Shown: positions 44,136-54,557, numbered from the stretch's first letter. The stretch: 64,000 nucleotides of DNA from JBALVT01 sp965262875 (GCA_965262875.1 OZ253569.1:5890001-5954000); one strand, 5' to 3'. The notes: generated from the sequence alone by a model not told the origin. Made by a program: numbers and translations.

Positions 44136-45668
44136 ATGTTAGATTGGAATGCAGATATAGCACGCATTAGAGAGTACCGTGCTGTAGCAATAGGTCAGCA
44201 AGGCAGTTCTCAAGACGCAAGCAGTTCAGATATATCAGCCCGTGATCGCATCAAGATCTTGTCAGACAGCGGATCATTTACGGAGGTTGGTGCACTTGTT
44301 GGTTCGGATGACGACGGGAAATTTATCCCCGTCAATATTGTTGCTGGATCAGCCATTGTAGAAAACCATCCATGCCTTATAGCTTCAGATAATTTCAAAG
44401 TGGGGGGAGGTACTTACACCCCATCCAGCTTGAAGAAGGGTGCTTATGTTGAGCAACTTGCGATCCAACGTAAAGTCCCACTGATTCGTTTTCTCGAAGG
44501 CGGCGGTGCTCGAGTGAGCGGGTCACACAAACAACGAGGGCGAAGTGGGTATGACTTTACCGCACCGCAAACCTTGAATATTCTAGCCATGCAAGCAATA
44601 CACACGGTCCCCGTCGTTTGTGCAGCGCTTGGTCCCTGTGCAGGCTACTCTGCTGTGCGCTTGGTGGCTTCGCATTTTTCCATAATGATGAGAGGCACCT
44701 CGCAGGTTTTTACGGGTGGTCCATCCCTAGTTAAAGAGTCGCTCCGAATCGATATGTCTAAAGAAGAATTGGGGGGAGCAAATGTACATGGCAAAAGTGG
44801 TGTTGTTTCTAACATAGCCGAAACTGAAGAAGACGCATGCAAACAAATTAAGCAATTTTTAAGTTATATGCCAAGAAATGTATGGGAGTTGCCACCCGTA
44901 AGAGAATACGACACCGAAAGTACGGTTAACCCCTCAGAGCTCGATAGCATTATACCCTATAGTCCGCGTAGAATTTACGATATCCGACGGATTATTCAGC
45001 TCATTTTCGATGCGGATTCATTCTTCGAGGTGGGTAGGCACCACGCACCTGGACAGATAACCGGGTTTGCCAGAATTTCAGGACACCCAGTGGCAGTATT
45101 TTCAAGCGACTGCAGCCATCTTGCTGGTGGAATGACAGCCGCCGGGGCGCGTAAGGTTGCTCGTTTTATTTCCACTTGCGATACTTTCAATATCCCTATC
45201 GTGAGTTTGGTAGATGAACCTGGTTTTTCTATTGGCCCGGAGGCAGAAGCCGAGGCCACAGTTCGTGCAGGGATGTCAACCATGTGTACTATATTACAAT
45301 CTAAGGTGCCCTGGATTGCATTTATTCTGCGTCGCTCGGTTGGTGTAGCGCAGGGGCTACACTATGGACCGCAGTGCGAAGTCTACGCATGGCCTTCAGC
45401 AACAGCTAGCGCCATGCCGGTAGAGAGTGGAGTGAAATTGGCATTTCGCAAAGAAATCGCTAACGCCAGTGATCCAAAAGCCAGAGAACAAGAGTTAATT
45501 GCTGAAATGCGCGAAGCGCAAGGAATCTTCCCTCGAGCTTTGGATTTTAGCATTCACGAGCTCATTATTCCCAGTGAAACGCCTAGCATATTGCGCGAAT
45601 GGATAGGCGTGGCCTGGAGCCGACTGCCAAGTGTTATCGGGCCGATGACATACGGAATGAGTCCTTAG
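44136..45668 (+). CDS. Acyl-CoA carboxylase, carboxyltransferase (beta) subunit
   Basis: A complete 510-residue biotin-dependent carboxyltransferase. N-terminal crotonase-like half: ARDRIKILSDSGSFTEVGAL, IRFLEGGGARVSGSHKQRG and VCAALGPCAGYSAVRLVASH. C-terminal half: GHPVAVFSSDCSHLAGGMTA, IVSLVDEPGFSIGPEAEAEA and KVPWIAFILRRSVGVAQGLH. Similar to propionyl-CoA or other short-chain acyl-CoA carboxylases. No biotin carboxylase or biotin carrier subunit is present in the window, so it must pair with one elsewhere. GGGAG precedes the ATG. The downstream CoA-transferase gene is broken. Confidence 0.85.
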   Translation: MLDWNADIARIREYRAVAIGQQGSSQDASSSDISARDRIKILSDSGSFTEVGALVGSDDDGKFIPVNIVAGSAIVENHPCLIASDNFKVGGGTYTPSSLKKGAYVEQLAIQRKVPLIRFLEGGGARVSGSHKQRGRSGYDFTAPQTLNILAMQAIHTVPVVCAALGPCAGYSAVRLVASHFSIMMRGTSQVFTGGPSLVKESLRIDMSKEELGGANVHGKSGVVSNIAETEEDACKQIKQFLSYMPRNVWELPPVREYDTESTVNPSELDSIIPYSPRRIYDIRRIIQLIFDADSFFEVGRHHAPGQITGFARISGHPVAVFSSDCSHLAGGMTAAGARKVARFISTCDTFNIPIVSLVDEPGFSIGPEAEAEATVRAGMSTMCTILQSKVPWIAFILRRSVGVAQGLHYGPQCEVYAWPSATASAMPVESGVKLAFRKEIANASDPKAREQELIAEMREAQGIFPRALDFSIHELIIPSETPSILREWIGVAWSRLPSVIGPMTYGMSP

Positions 45669-45706
45669 CGGAACAATAGACGGGAAAATATTATGGTCCA
45701 TTTCGA

Positions 45707-46954
45707 ATGAGTAGCGGAAACGCCGAAGCAACACCTCAACGACCTTTGGCGGGTGTTCGGGTTCTTGCTCTTGAACAGATGCAGTCCCTCCCCTGGGCAA
45801 CGCAGTTACTTGCCAGATTGGGAGCTGATGTTGTTAAAATCGAAAACCCAATAAGTGGTGACACTGGCCGAGCCTCTGATCCTTCCATTGTTGATCCCCA
45901 AGGGCGCAAAGTAGGAGCCACATTTTTACGTTCGAACATGAACAAACGTAGTGTGACAATAGATTTGAAAAATAGTGAGGGGCAGAGCCTGATTAAAAGC
46001 CTGTTACCCCATTTCGACATTGTCTGCGAAAATTTTCGACCGGGTGTAATCAAAAACTTCGGCCTGGATTACAATTCTCTGGCGGATGAGCTCCCAAAGC
46101 TGATATATCTGTCTATCTCTGGTTTCGGAAATGAAGGAGATTCCCCTTATCGTTCATGGCCTGCTTTTGCTTCAATTGCTGAAGCAATGGCAGGAATTTA
46201 CGAATTCGCAAAACCTGCAAATGCACCACCGACCCTTAATCCGGTTCCGGGCATGGGTGATACAGTAAGTGGTATGTTTTCTGTCATTGGTATACTCGCG
46301 GCGCTACGACACAGGGATATTACTGGGGTTGGTCAGTACATCGATATTTCAATGCTTGATGCCATGTTGGCATTGGGCGACTATCCGCACAATATTTGGT
46401 CGTTAGGGCTGCGACCAGAACCTGACTCAGAGATTGTGTTGCCAGTAATCTCGGGAGCCTTTCGCGCCCTAGACGGCTGGTTTATTGTCCAGGTGTATCG
46501 CGAATATCAATTTGAACGTTTTGCCAAAGCAATTGGAAATATAGCGTTGTTGAGTGATGAGCGCATGGCCAATCGTATGAACTGGGGAAAGCACCTGGAC
46601 GACGTTATCAGGCCTGCCGTGGATTCATGGTCTTCTGGAAAGACCAAGCTACAATAATGTTGCGAGATACTAGCTGCTTTTGGCGTCGCTGCCGCTCCTT
46701 CCTTCCAAACCGAGGACCTCTTAGTCGATGATCATGTCGCAAAGAGAAACATGCTGATCAAAGTACCTAAACCAGACGATGACAATGAAACATTTGTTGT
46801 GGCTGGCAACCCGATCAAGATGTCGAATGTGGAGGACAGCGCGGACAGGAGGGTTCCTTGGTTAGGCGAACACACGGAAGACATACTCAAAAAAGAGCTG
46901 GGGTTGTCTGCGCACGAAATCTTGGCGCTTAGGGAACGAGGCGTTATAAGCTGA
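45707..46954 (+). pseudogene. CaiB/BaiF family CoA-transferase, ochre-interrupted
   Basis: The frame has RVLALEQMQSLPWATQLLAR, LGADVVKIENPISGDTGRAS, RSNMNKRSVTIDLKNSEGQS and VCENFRPGVIKNFGLDYNSL, all family III CoA-transferase hallmarks. A single in-frame TAA at 46655-46657 (KTKLQ-stop-CCEILAAFGVAAAPSF) interrupts; the same frame continues to GLSAHEILALRERGVIS at 46954. So only one nonsense change, about 100 codons before the end, separates it from a full gene. It follows the acyl-CoA carboxyltransferase by 38 bp. Confidence 0.85.
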
Positions 46955-47012
46955 GCCTTATCACTCTGCGAGTTGGCGTAAGCGATTTTTCAGAAATAAA
47001 TGAGATGACGGT

Positions 47013-47930
47013 TCAGGTACCAATGATCTTTCGCGAACGTAAGTCAGTGAGAATCGTTTCATCAAGGCCCAACACGTCTCGTAGAATCGTTTCTGCGCTA
47101 GTGTCTGGCGCCTCGGCAGGCCCCGTGTCAGCCACTGCGTCAGAAGAGTACACCGGAAAGTGGCTACCGAGCCTATCAGTCACCATGTCGCTCTTGCCTG
47201 GGCGCCGAAATTTGAGCGGTTCAAGAATGCCGCGATCCGGCGCATGCGCAAAGGTACGCGAGTCCCAAGGTTCCGCAACTTCAGCCACGGGAATATTTGC
47301 AGAGCGCAGCTGGGAAACGACATCCAGAGTCGTTAAGTCTCCGCACCCAGCCGCCACTGCTGCGTCAAATGTGCCGTTCACCTTCACACGGTCGACATTA
47401 GTTTTATATTAGTCTAAGTCGACACGATTCATGATACGCACAAAGCCCGCCCATCGCCTATCATTTGTCACCAATACATTGACGAATCCGTCTCTGCAGG
47501 CGTAGCTATTTGAGGGAGAGCCGCGTAGGTCGCGGTTTCCAGTACGAGGCGGGGCCCAATTCACTAATGGGGAAGCCCACGCGCGTTGGTGGAGCATTGG
47601 CTGAGCCTGTTTTTGCCATCATCCCGCTCGCGGTTTGAACGGTAAAATCCATGCCTTGAAGGTTTCGTTCCCGCCCAACTTGGCCGAACCCACTGATTGA
47701 ACAATATACTAAACGCGGGTTGCGGGCTGATAATTTTCCCAACCTAAGCCAATCTTGTGGGCAACGCCTGGTCGAAAATTTTCTACGAGGACGTCGCATT
47801 GATCTGCGAGTTGACAGGCCAGCTCTACACCTTCAGGTTCTCGTAAAGAGAGAACCACGCTGCGTTTGCCACGATTTACGTCACATCCAGTACGCGTATC
47901 CCTTTGAGTGGTCTAGGTTTGGATGACATT
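47013..47930 (-). pseudogene. Second CaiB/BaiF family CoA-transferase, multiply broken
   Basis: On the minus strand the gene opens KPRPLKGIRVLDVT then a stop; after a deletion of roughly 50 residues it continues VNRGKRSVVLSLREPEGVEL, then, in another frame, NPRLVYCSISGFGQVGRERN and TVQTASGMMAKTGSANAPPT. The C-terminal part is the long frame 47387-47013 (GCGDLTTLDVVSQLRSANIP, HFPVYSSDAVADTGPAEAPD, LGLDETILTDLRSRKII). At least four lesions. It is convergent with the other CoA-transferase pseudogene and of a different subgroup. Confidence 0.75.
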
Positions 47931-47936
47931 AATCGT

Positions 47937-48260
47937 CTACCAGGGACCGATCGGACATCTTCGATCAGTTTTTATCGCATGTGGTGTGGGTCGAAGAGTT
48001 CTCACAACCAAATCCCGAGTTTCGGCAGGATCAATGACCTCTTTGATCGAGAATTTGGCCGCGAAAAGTAACGGCATATGTTCACTTTGTAGTTCGGCAT
48101 GATTTTTATCATGTAACGTTTCCTCGCCACCACAAATAATAGTGGCAGCGCCTGACAGGCCCATTGCTCCGAACTCGGCTGTGGCCACGCTGCGATCACG
48201 ATCGGATCGAAAGGTCGTGTTCCCATCATAAAGTAGCCGAAACCGTTGCGGAGAGGCATA
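47937..48260 (-). pseudogene. Acyl-CoA carboxyltransferase C-terminal fragment
   Basis: Two frames read YFMMGTRPFDPIVIAAWP and then TAEFGAMGLSGAATIICGGE, AAKFSIKEVIDPAETRDLVV and RTLRPTPHAIKTDRRCPIGP. This is the last about 100 residues of a propionyl-CoA-carboxylase-like beta subunit (WPTAEFGAMGLSGAA, IDPxETR). The preceding about 400 residues are absent. It is not derived from 44136-45668, whose C-terminus differs. Confidence 0.7.
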
Positions 48261-48305
48261 GACTACCGGCCCTCACGCAGGGCCTGGCCTAAACTTTCTT
48301 TGGAT

Positions 48306-49192
48306 TTAGTCCTTTTTCTCCGGGGGATGCACACCGTCATAATATGGGTATGGTGGTTTCATCAGACCTATTCGCTGTAATAGGCCACCCAACTGCGGTT
48401 TGAAATTCTTGCGGATAGCGTCTATTGTCCATCCACCCGGCATGAACATAGCCGTGCCGTAACTTGGTTGGTTCAATATAGCAATTCGCTCTGCTCCAGT
48501 GCCAAATATTTGGCCTGAGACATAGTTAGCTTCATCGCTGCACAGGTAGACCAAAATAGGGCCATTCAGCTCCGGGGGGAAATAGGGCATTTCGACTTTC
48601 TTTCCACCCTCACCCCTGAATGATTCATTCATTCGTGTAGTAGCTGTAGGCGATATACCATTAACGCGGATACCGTATCTAGCTAATTCTAGTGACAGCG
48701 TATAGGTTGTTGATGCGATTGCGCCCTTGGCGGCGGCATAATTAGTTTGACCGTAATTTCCAAAGTGGGCAGCAGAAACAGTTGTTATCAATGCGCCACC
48801 CAACCCCTGGTCCTTCATTTTCTTGGCGGCACTTTGCAAGCAAAAGAATGTGCCTTTAAAATGTACGTTTAGTACGTCATCAAGCTCCCCTTCAGTCATT
48901 TTGAGGAACGTCCTATCTCTGGACACACCTGCGTTAGCTACCATTATATTTATCATTCCGAAGTGCTTCACACAATCATCAACGATTTTTTGTGCCCCTT
49001 CAGGGCTTGTAATGTTTGATGAATTCGCCGCAGCTTTACCGCCCATGCCGATAATTTCTTTGGCAACGTCCTCCGCTTGCTCATGGTCAATATCGTTGAC
49101 AATCACGGCAGCGCCAGCCTTTGCTAACTGTATGCAGTGTGTTCTGCCGATTCCTCGGCCTCCGCCTGTTACAGCTGCGACTTTTCCTTCTA
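48306..49192 (-). pseudogene. SDR oxidoreductase, N-terminus cut by IS630
   Basis: The frame is open from the IS630 edge: LEGKVAAVTGGGRGIGRTHC starts the Rossmann fold, then NIMVANAGVSRDRTFLKMTE (NAG), TTVSAAHFGNYGQTNYAAAK with Ser and YxxxK, and a C-terminus GQIFGTGAERIAIL. Only about 5-8 N-terminal residues plus the promoter are missing, so an internal start such as ATG 49106 would give a defective protein. It resembles 3-hydroxyacyl-CoA dehydrogenase-like SDRs of CoA-ester pathways and is co-oriented with the carboxyltransferase fragment. Confidence 0.75.
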
Positions 49193-50346
49193 GTGTAGGT
49201 CGTCAAACAGTTTGTAACTTATTAAGTTTCTCTCTGCCACGCTTCACTTTCTCCAATATGTCACTCGCGGATTTGGTCCAGATATAAGGCGCTGGCGCTT
49301 GATTATGAGTCTCAATGAACGCCATGACTGTTTGCTCAAGCTCTTCCACACTGCTAAAGACACCTCGTTTCAATTGCTTTTCAGTTAGCTCCCGAAAAAA
49401 CCGCTCCACCATGTTTAACCACGATGCGCTGGTTGGCGTAAAGTGCACATGGAATCGCTTGTGATATTTCAGCCAGCTTTTTACCTTCGGGTGCTTATGT
49501 GTGGCGTAGTTGTCACAGATAATATGAATCTCTTTATCCTTGGGCGTCGACTTATTTATTTGGCGGAGAAACTTCAACCATTCTTGATGGCGATGCCGTT
49601 CGGCGCAGGTACCTAACACTTCCCCTGTCAAGATGTTCAATGCCGCAAACAAGGTCGTGGTGCCATGACGTTTATAGTCATGGGTCATTGTTGCCGCCCT
49701 GCCTTTTTTCATCGGCAAGCCCGGCTGCGTTCTATCCAGTGCTTGTATCTGACTCTTTTCATCACAACTGAAAACAATGGCATTTTCTGGCGGTGATAAG
49801 TAAAGGCCGACGATTGCCTCCAACTTCTCGGCAAACTCTTTATCGTTCGATACCTTGAATGTATTTATTCGGTGTGGCTTCAAACCGTGGCTTTTCCATA
49901 TCCTGCCCACCGAGGACATGCTAATGCCGGCCTTATCTGCCATGAGACGCTGGCTCCAATGCGTAGCGTTTTCCGGTGTCTCTTGCATCGTGAGTCTGAT
50001 CACCTGTGCAACCTTGCGTGAACTGATTTTCGGTTTTCGCCCTGGCCGATACGCATCCTGGCTGATGCCTTCGACTCCACTGTCTGCATAGCGTTCTCGC
50101 CAGCGGCCAGCTTTCTGTCTCGTAATGCCCAGTTCAAAACCGATCTCTTCATTGGTCATGCCCTTGCCGGCCAGAAGAACAATTCGCGAACGCTCCGCCA
50201 ATCGGACCGAGACAGAACGCGATTTAGATAACTTACTCAAACCCAAAACTTCGTCATCAGACAAAACAATTTCTACTGCAACACGCACGACAAGCTCTCT
50301 ATATAGGGAAGAGACTATATGGTACACTATTTATGACGACCTACAC
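49193..50346 (-). mobile_element. IS630-family element, copy 1
   Basis: The ends read GTGTAGGTCGTCA (49193) and TGACGACCTACAC (to 50346), perfect inverted repeats over at least 13 bp, each flanked by TA, the IS630 target duplication (49191-49192 and 50347-50348). 1,154 bp. An almost identical copy in the opposite orientation is at 53404-54557. Confidence 0.9.
49203..50327 (-). CDS. IS630-family transposase, copy 1
   Basis: Up to 374 residues; the true start may be GTG at VRVAVEIVLSDDEV, about 14 codons in. An N-terminal helix-turn-helix (MTNEEIGFELGITRQKAGRW) and a second DNA-binding domain (ENATHWSQRLMADKAGISMS) precede the DDE core: VFSCDEKSQIQALDRTQPGL (Asp), EIHIICDNYATHKHPKV (Asp) and TSASWLNMVERFFRELTEKQ (Glu). 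Complete and probably active. It differs from copy 2 at only about three residues. Confidence 0.93.
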   Translation of the reverse strand: MYHIVSSLYRELVVRVAVEIVLSDDEVLGLSKLSKSRSVSVRLAERSRIVLLAGKGMTNEEIGFELGITRQKAGRWRERYADSGVEGISQDAYRPGRKPKISSRKVAQVIRLTMQETPENATHWSQRLMADKAGISMSSVGRIWKSHGLKPHRINTFKVSNDKEFAEKLEAIVGLYLSPPENAIVFSCDEKSQIQALDRTQPGLPMKKGRAATMTHDYKRHGTTTLFAALNILTGEVLGTCAERHRHQEWLKFLRQINKSTPKDKEIHIICDNYATHKHPKVKSWLKYHKRFHVHFTPTSASWLNMVERFFRELTEKQLKRGVFSSVEELEQTVMAFIETHNQAPAPYIWTKSASDILEKVKRGREKLNKLQTV

Positions 50347-50348
50347 TA

Positions 50349-51587
50349 GGTTTTCAAATAGAACATAGATTGATTATCTGGGAGGGATGATTGTCTAATT
50401 TTGAGTTTGAAGTACTCGGTATCCCTGATGCCCCTGGCGCGCTTACGGATCATTCCTATACTGACATTACCAGCCTCTATCCTGGCGCTTGTTAGCTTGT
50501 GTTTTGCATAATTGCAGATGCCGACACAATGTTTTCTGAGCGATTTTGCGAACTTTTTCAGATAGAGCATGTGTGACTGATCTGCTATCAAGCACCAACT
50601 TTCCAGTTGCTCTGCCATCCCCTCAAATGAAGTGGCACTCCACAGATACTGAAGCTGTTCTTTTAAAACGTAGAGCGCATTCAGGTTGCTATTGCTATCC
50701 AACAACGTTTGCAGCTTGTTACTTTGTTTCTCACTCAACTTATCCGCATTTTTGAGCAACAGATAATGCGTCCCCTTCATCAGTTTTTTACCATTCGGAT
50801 CGGCCTTCCTGAACTCAAGCCGGCGCTGATTATGGATAGCTTTGCTGTAATTTTTCATGACGTGAAAACGGTCAAACACAATGTCTGCCAACGGCAAGCA
50901 CTCCCTGACAGCCTTTTGATAAGCAGGGCCCATATCCATAGCTACGGCCTTGATTTTACTGGATGTATCCGGGGAGAGATGTTTTAGAAATCTTGCAAAC
51001 ACCTCGGCAGTTCGACCAGCTTCCACCCAGACCAGATGACCTCCGACCATATCGTAGACCACCGTCATATAGTCATGGCCTTTCGCCCTGGCAACTTCAT
51101 CGACACCAATATATTCCAAGCCAGTCAACTGTGCAGGATCAAGCGCAGGGAGCGTTTCCATCAGGTATGCCTTGTCGATATTCTTTACTGTCTCCCATCG
51201 TATCCCCAAATGCCTGGAGACGGCCTGAATAGACATATGGCGGCATAATCCACTGATCAGTCGGCAAAACCGGTGGGTGAAACGGCACCCTTTATCGACA
51301 AAATCACACGCCTCAATGCGGCGCTCACCCTTGCTAATAAACACTTGGGCCAGTTCAATGTCGAGCACACATGGATACCCAAAAAGGGGGATATCCTTAA
51401 CCTGCCGGCGAATATGCTGGTTGATAGTTCCCTTCTTGCCTGTGGTGGGGTCTATAGTGCTCCTGCGGGCGTCCCGGCTACGGTGAATAACAATCCTGTC
51501 ACCCTCTTCGTCCAGTTTAATTTCATTTACACGTTGCCCCCGTTGCCCCGTGAGGTTTAAAATATTCCGTGAGATGTTGATGGTCAT
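50349..51587 (-). CDS. ISL3-family transposase (second type)
   Basis: A 413-residue transposase with the N-terminal GQRGQRVNEIKLDEEGDRIV and HIRRQVKDIPLFGYPC region, a helix-turn-helix (MSIQAVSRHLGIRWETVKNI), and the DDE core EYIGVDEVARAKGHDYMTVV (Asp), KIKAVAMDMGPAYQKAV (Asp) and AGNVSIGMIRKRARGIRDTE region with the expected terminal helix. The 3' end (FYLKT-stop) uses a stop formed by the IS630 edge, so IS630 copy 1 clipped its last codons and terminal repeat. It is a different subgroup from 11949-13181. Confidence 0.83.
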
Positions 51588-51657
51588 ATACCTGCCCTAT
51601 GTAAAGTTGTCATAAACCAAACATATCAACAGGTTACTTGATGGTCAGCATCTTTTT

Positions 51658-52212
51658 TCACTCAACAAAGCGGAGAAGAGCCAAATTCTCGATGAAGAGG
51701 GAACTGAACTAGCCAATGGAGAGATCGGTGAAATCGTAGGCCGCTCAGGCAGCATGAGCAATGGTTACCTGAATCGTGAGGACGCCAACCAGGAGATGCA
51801 CTGGTATGACAGCGACGGTTTGCTCTACTACAAAAGCGGAGACGCGGGATATCTGGACGAGGATGGTTGGTTGTTCTTATCAGATCGTCGCAAGGACATG
51901 ATCATTTCCGGGGGTTTCAATATTTACGCCACCGATCTGGAACTGGTTTTACTAGAACATGAGGATGTTCACGAGGTGGCTGTCGTCGCACTTCCCAGCC
52001 GGGACTGGGGGGAGACACCACTGGCAATTATTGTGAAGGAGCCTAACAGTTCAGTGGATGAGGAGAGTATACGTACCTGGGCCAATGCAAAATTGGGGAA
52101 ACTACAGCGTATCAGTCAATTGGTTTATATCGACGAACTACCCAAAAGCTCCATAGGGAAAATTTTAAAAAAGGAGTTGCGCGAGCGTTTTGCAACGCTC
52201 GCCGAGGCCTAA
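51658..52212 (+). pseudogene. Acyl-CoA synthetase (AMP-forming), C-terminal fragment
   Basis: The frame starts within the protein (LNKAEKSQILDEEGTELANG) and contains MSNGYLNRED, YYKSGDAGYLDEDGWLFLSD, RRKDMIISGGFNIYATDLE and the C-terminal VYIDELPKSSIGKILKKELR with the catalytic Lys. The N-terminal about 350 residues, including the P-loop, were lost to the ISL3 insertion at about 51640. It probably belonged to the same CoA pathway as the genes to its left. Confidence 0.85.
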
Positions 52213-52216
52213 GAGC

Positions 52217-53314
52217 TTAACTGACCTTAACAACCAGTTTTCCAAAGTTAGCACCGGAGAATAAACCCAGAAACGCCTCGGGTGCGTTCTCCAGCCCTTC
52301 CACCATTTGCTCTTTGTATTTTATCTTACCCTCGCCCAGCCATTGGCCTACATCGGCAACAAACGCGGGGGCGCGGTTTTGATAATCACTGACGATAAAC
52401 CCCTGCATCTTAATACTCTTGGTTAAGATCATACCCTGCAATGAACTCATGCGATCCGGGCCGGGGGGCAGCTCTACTTGGTTGTAGTGAGCGATAAGGC
52501 CACACACCGGCACTCTCGCATGATTGTTTAGCAGGGGCATTACAGCTTCCCATGAACTACCGCCTACGTTTTCAAAATAGACATCGATTCCGTCGGGACA
52601 GGCAGCGGCAAGCTGGGACGCCATGTCTGCGTCGTAGTGACTGATACAGGCGTCGTATCCCAGTTCCTCTACCGCGTATTTACATTTCGCCGCAGCCCCA
52701 GCAATACCCACCACGCGGCAGCCCTTCAATTTGGCAATTTGTCCCACCACCGATCCCACTGCGCCGGTAGAGGCGGCAAGCACAACCGTATCTCCCGCCT
52801 TGGGTTGGCCGATATCCAGCAGACCTACATAGGCTGTTAAACCCGGCATACCCAGAACCCCCAATGCATAGGAGGGCTGGCTAATACGCGGATCGACCGG
52901 GCGCAGGCCGCTGCCATCCGATACGGCGTAGTCCTGCCAGCCGGAAAAAGCGGTGACCAGTTGTCCCTCGGCATAACCGCTATTGCGAGATTTCACTACT
53001 TCACTAACGGTACCACCGACCATTGCGTCACCCAGTTCAACGCGGTCGGCATAGCTTTTACCTGCGTTCATTCGTCCCCGCATGTAGGGATCGAGGGATA
53101 GGTATCGGGTCTTTAACAAAACTTGCCCGTCGGCAACAGCCGGAATCGAAGCTTCTTCGAGGCGAAAATTGTCAACGGCAGGTTTGCCCACTGGCCTAGA
53201 GGCCAACACAATCTTCCGATTAACAGCGGCATCGGCCGCCAGGGTTGGGTTTGTGCTCAACAAGCCGAGGGCGGCAAGCGAGCCCGAAGTGAAATCGCGT
53301 CTGTTTAGTGTCAT
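52217..53314 (-). CDS. NADP-dependent MDR oxidoreductase with Tat-type signal
   Basis: Residues from about 30 on form a zinc-independent medium-chain reductase of the 2-alkenal/prostaglandin-reductase (CurA) type: RYLSLDPYMRGRMNAGKSYA, VLGMPGLTAYVGLLDIGQPK, VVLAASTGAVGSVVGQIAKL (Rossmann) and DVYFENVGGSSWEAVMPLLN. Unusually, the N-terminus is MTLNRRDFTSGSLAALGLLS followed by an AxA-like site, a classical twin-arginine signal with RRDF. Relatives are cytosolic. It is complete and convergent with the synthetase stub. Confidence 0.85.
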   Translation of the reverse strand: MTLNRRDFTSGSLAALGLLSTNPTLAADAAVNRKIVLASRPVGKPAVDNFRLEEASIPAVADGQVLLKTRYLSLDPYMRGRMNAGKSYADRVELGDAMVGGTVSEVVKSRNSGYAEGQLVTAFSGWQDYAVSDGSGLRPVDPRISQPSYALGVLGMPGLTAYVGLLDIGQPKAGDTVVLAASTGAVGSVVGQIAKLKGCRVVGIAGAAAKCKYAVEELGYDACISHYDADMASQLAAACPDGIDVYFENVGGSSWEAVMPLLNNHARVPVCGLIAHYNQVELPPGPDRMSSLQGMILTKSIKMQGFIVSDYQNRAPAFVADVGQWLGEGKIKYKEQMVEGLENAPEAFLGLFSGANFGKLVVKVS

Positions 53315-53403
53315 GAATGTGTCCTAGTTTGGGAAATGTTTTGACAGCAGTTTAGTCTAGCGATGGTCGAATGACGATGTATTCCTTTGATCTTGTCAGT
53401 CTA

Positions 53404-54557
53404 GTGTAGGTCGTCATAAATAGTGTACCATATAGTCTCTTCCCTATATAGAGAGCTTGTCGTGCGTGTTGCAGTAGAAATTGTTTTGTCTGATGACGAA
53501 GTTTTGGGTTTGAGTAAGTTATCTAAATCGCGTTCTGTCTCGGTCCGATTGGCGGAGCGTTCGCGAATTGTTCTTCTGGCCGGCAAGGGCATGACCAATG
53601 AAGAGATCGGTTTTGAACTGGGCATTACGAGACAGAAAGCGGGCCGCTGGCGAGAACGCTATGCAGACAGTGGAGTCGAAGGCATCAGCCAGGATGCGTA
53701 TCGGCCAGGGCGAAAACCGAAAATCAGTTCACGCAAGGTTGCACAGGTGATCAGACTCACGACGCAAGAGACACCGGAAAACGCTACGCATTGGAGCCAG
53801 CGTCTCATGGCAGATAAGGCCGGCATTAGCATGTCCTCGGTGGGCAGGATATGGAAAAGCCACGGTTTGAAGCCACACCGAATAAATACATTCAAGGTAT
53901 CGAACGATAAAGAGTTTGCCGAGAAGTTGGAGGCAATCGTCGGCCTTTACTTATCACCGCCAGAAAATGCCATTGTTTTCAGTTGTGATGAAAAGAGTCA
54001 GATACAAGCACTGGATAGAACGCAGCCGGGCTTGCCGATGAAAAAAGGCAGGGCGGCGACAATGACCCATGACTATAAACGTCATGGCACCACGACCTTG
54101 TTTGCGGCATTGAACATCTTGACAGGGGAAGTGTTAGGTACCTGCGCCGAACGGCATCGCCATCAAGAATGGTTGAAGTTTCTCCGCCCAATAAATAAGT
54201 CGACGCCCAAGGATAAAGAGATTCATATTATCTGTGACAACTACGCCACACATAAGCACCCGAAGGTAAAAAGCTGGCTGAAATATCACCAGCGATTCCA
54301 TGTGCACTTTACGCCAACCAGCGCATCGTGGTTAAACATGGTGGAGCGGTTTTTTCGGGAGCTAACTGAAAAGCAATTGAAACGAGGTGTCTTTAGCAGT
54401 GTGGAAGAACTTGAGCAAACAGTCATGGCGTTCATTGAGACTCATAATCAAGCGCCAGCGCCTTATATCTGGACCAAATCCGCGAGTGACATATTGGAGA
54501 AAGTGAAGCGTGGCAGAGAGAAACTTAATAAGTTACAAACTGTTTGACGACCTACAC
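53404..54557 (+). mobile_element. IS630-family element, copy 2
   Basis: Identical ends to copy 1 (GTGTAGGTCGTCA at 53404 and TGACGACCTACAC to 54557), each flanked by TA (53402-53403, 54558-54559). Inverted relative to copy 1. Insertion replaced the last codon(s) of the downstream amidohydrolase. Confidence 0.9.
53423..54547 (+). CDS. IS630-family transposase, copy 2
   Basis: 374 residues, identical to copy 1 except LTTQE for LTMQE, RPINK for RQINK and YHQRF for YHKRF. All three catalytic acidic residues are kept. The near identity shows recent transposition or gene conversion. Confidence 0.93.
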   Translation: MYHIVSSLYRELVVRVAVEIVLSDDEVLGLSKLSKSRSVSVRLAERSRIVLLAGKGMTNEEIGFELGITRQKAGRWRERYADSGVEGISQDAYRPGRKPKISSRKVAQVIRLTTQETPENATHWSQRLMADKAGISMSSVGRIWKSHGLKPHRINTFKVSNDKEFAEKLEAIVGLYLSPPENAIVFSCDEKSQIQALDRTQPGLPMKKGRAATMTHDYKRHGTTTLFAALNILTGEVLGTCAERHRHQEWLKFLRPINKSTPKDKEIHIICDNYATHKHPKVKSWLKYHQRFHVHFTPTSASWLNMVERFFRELTEKQLKRGVFSSVEELEQTVMAFIETHNQAPAPYIWTKSASDILEKVKRGREKLNKLQTV

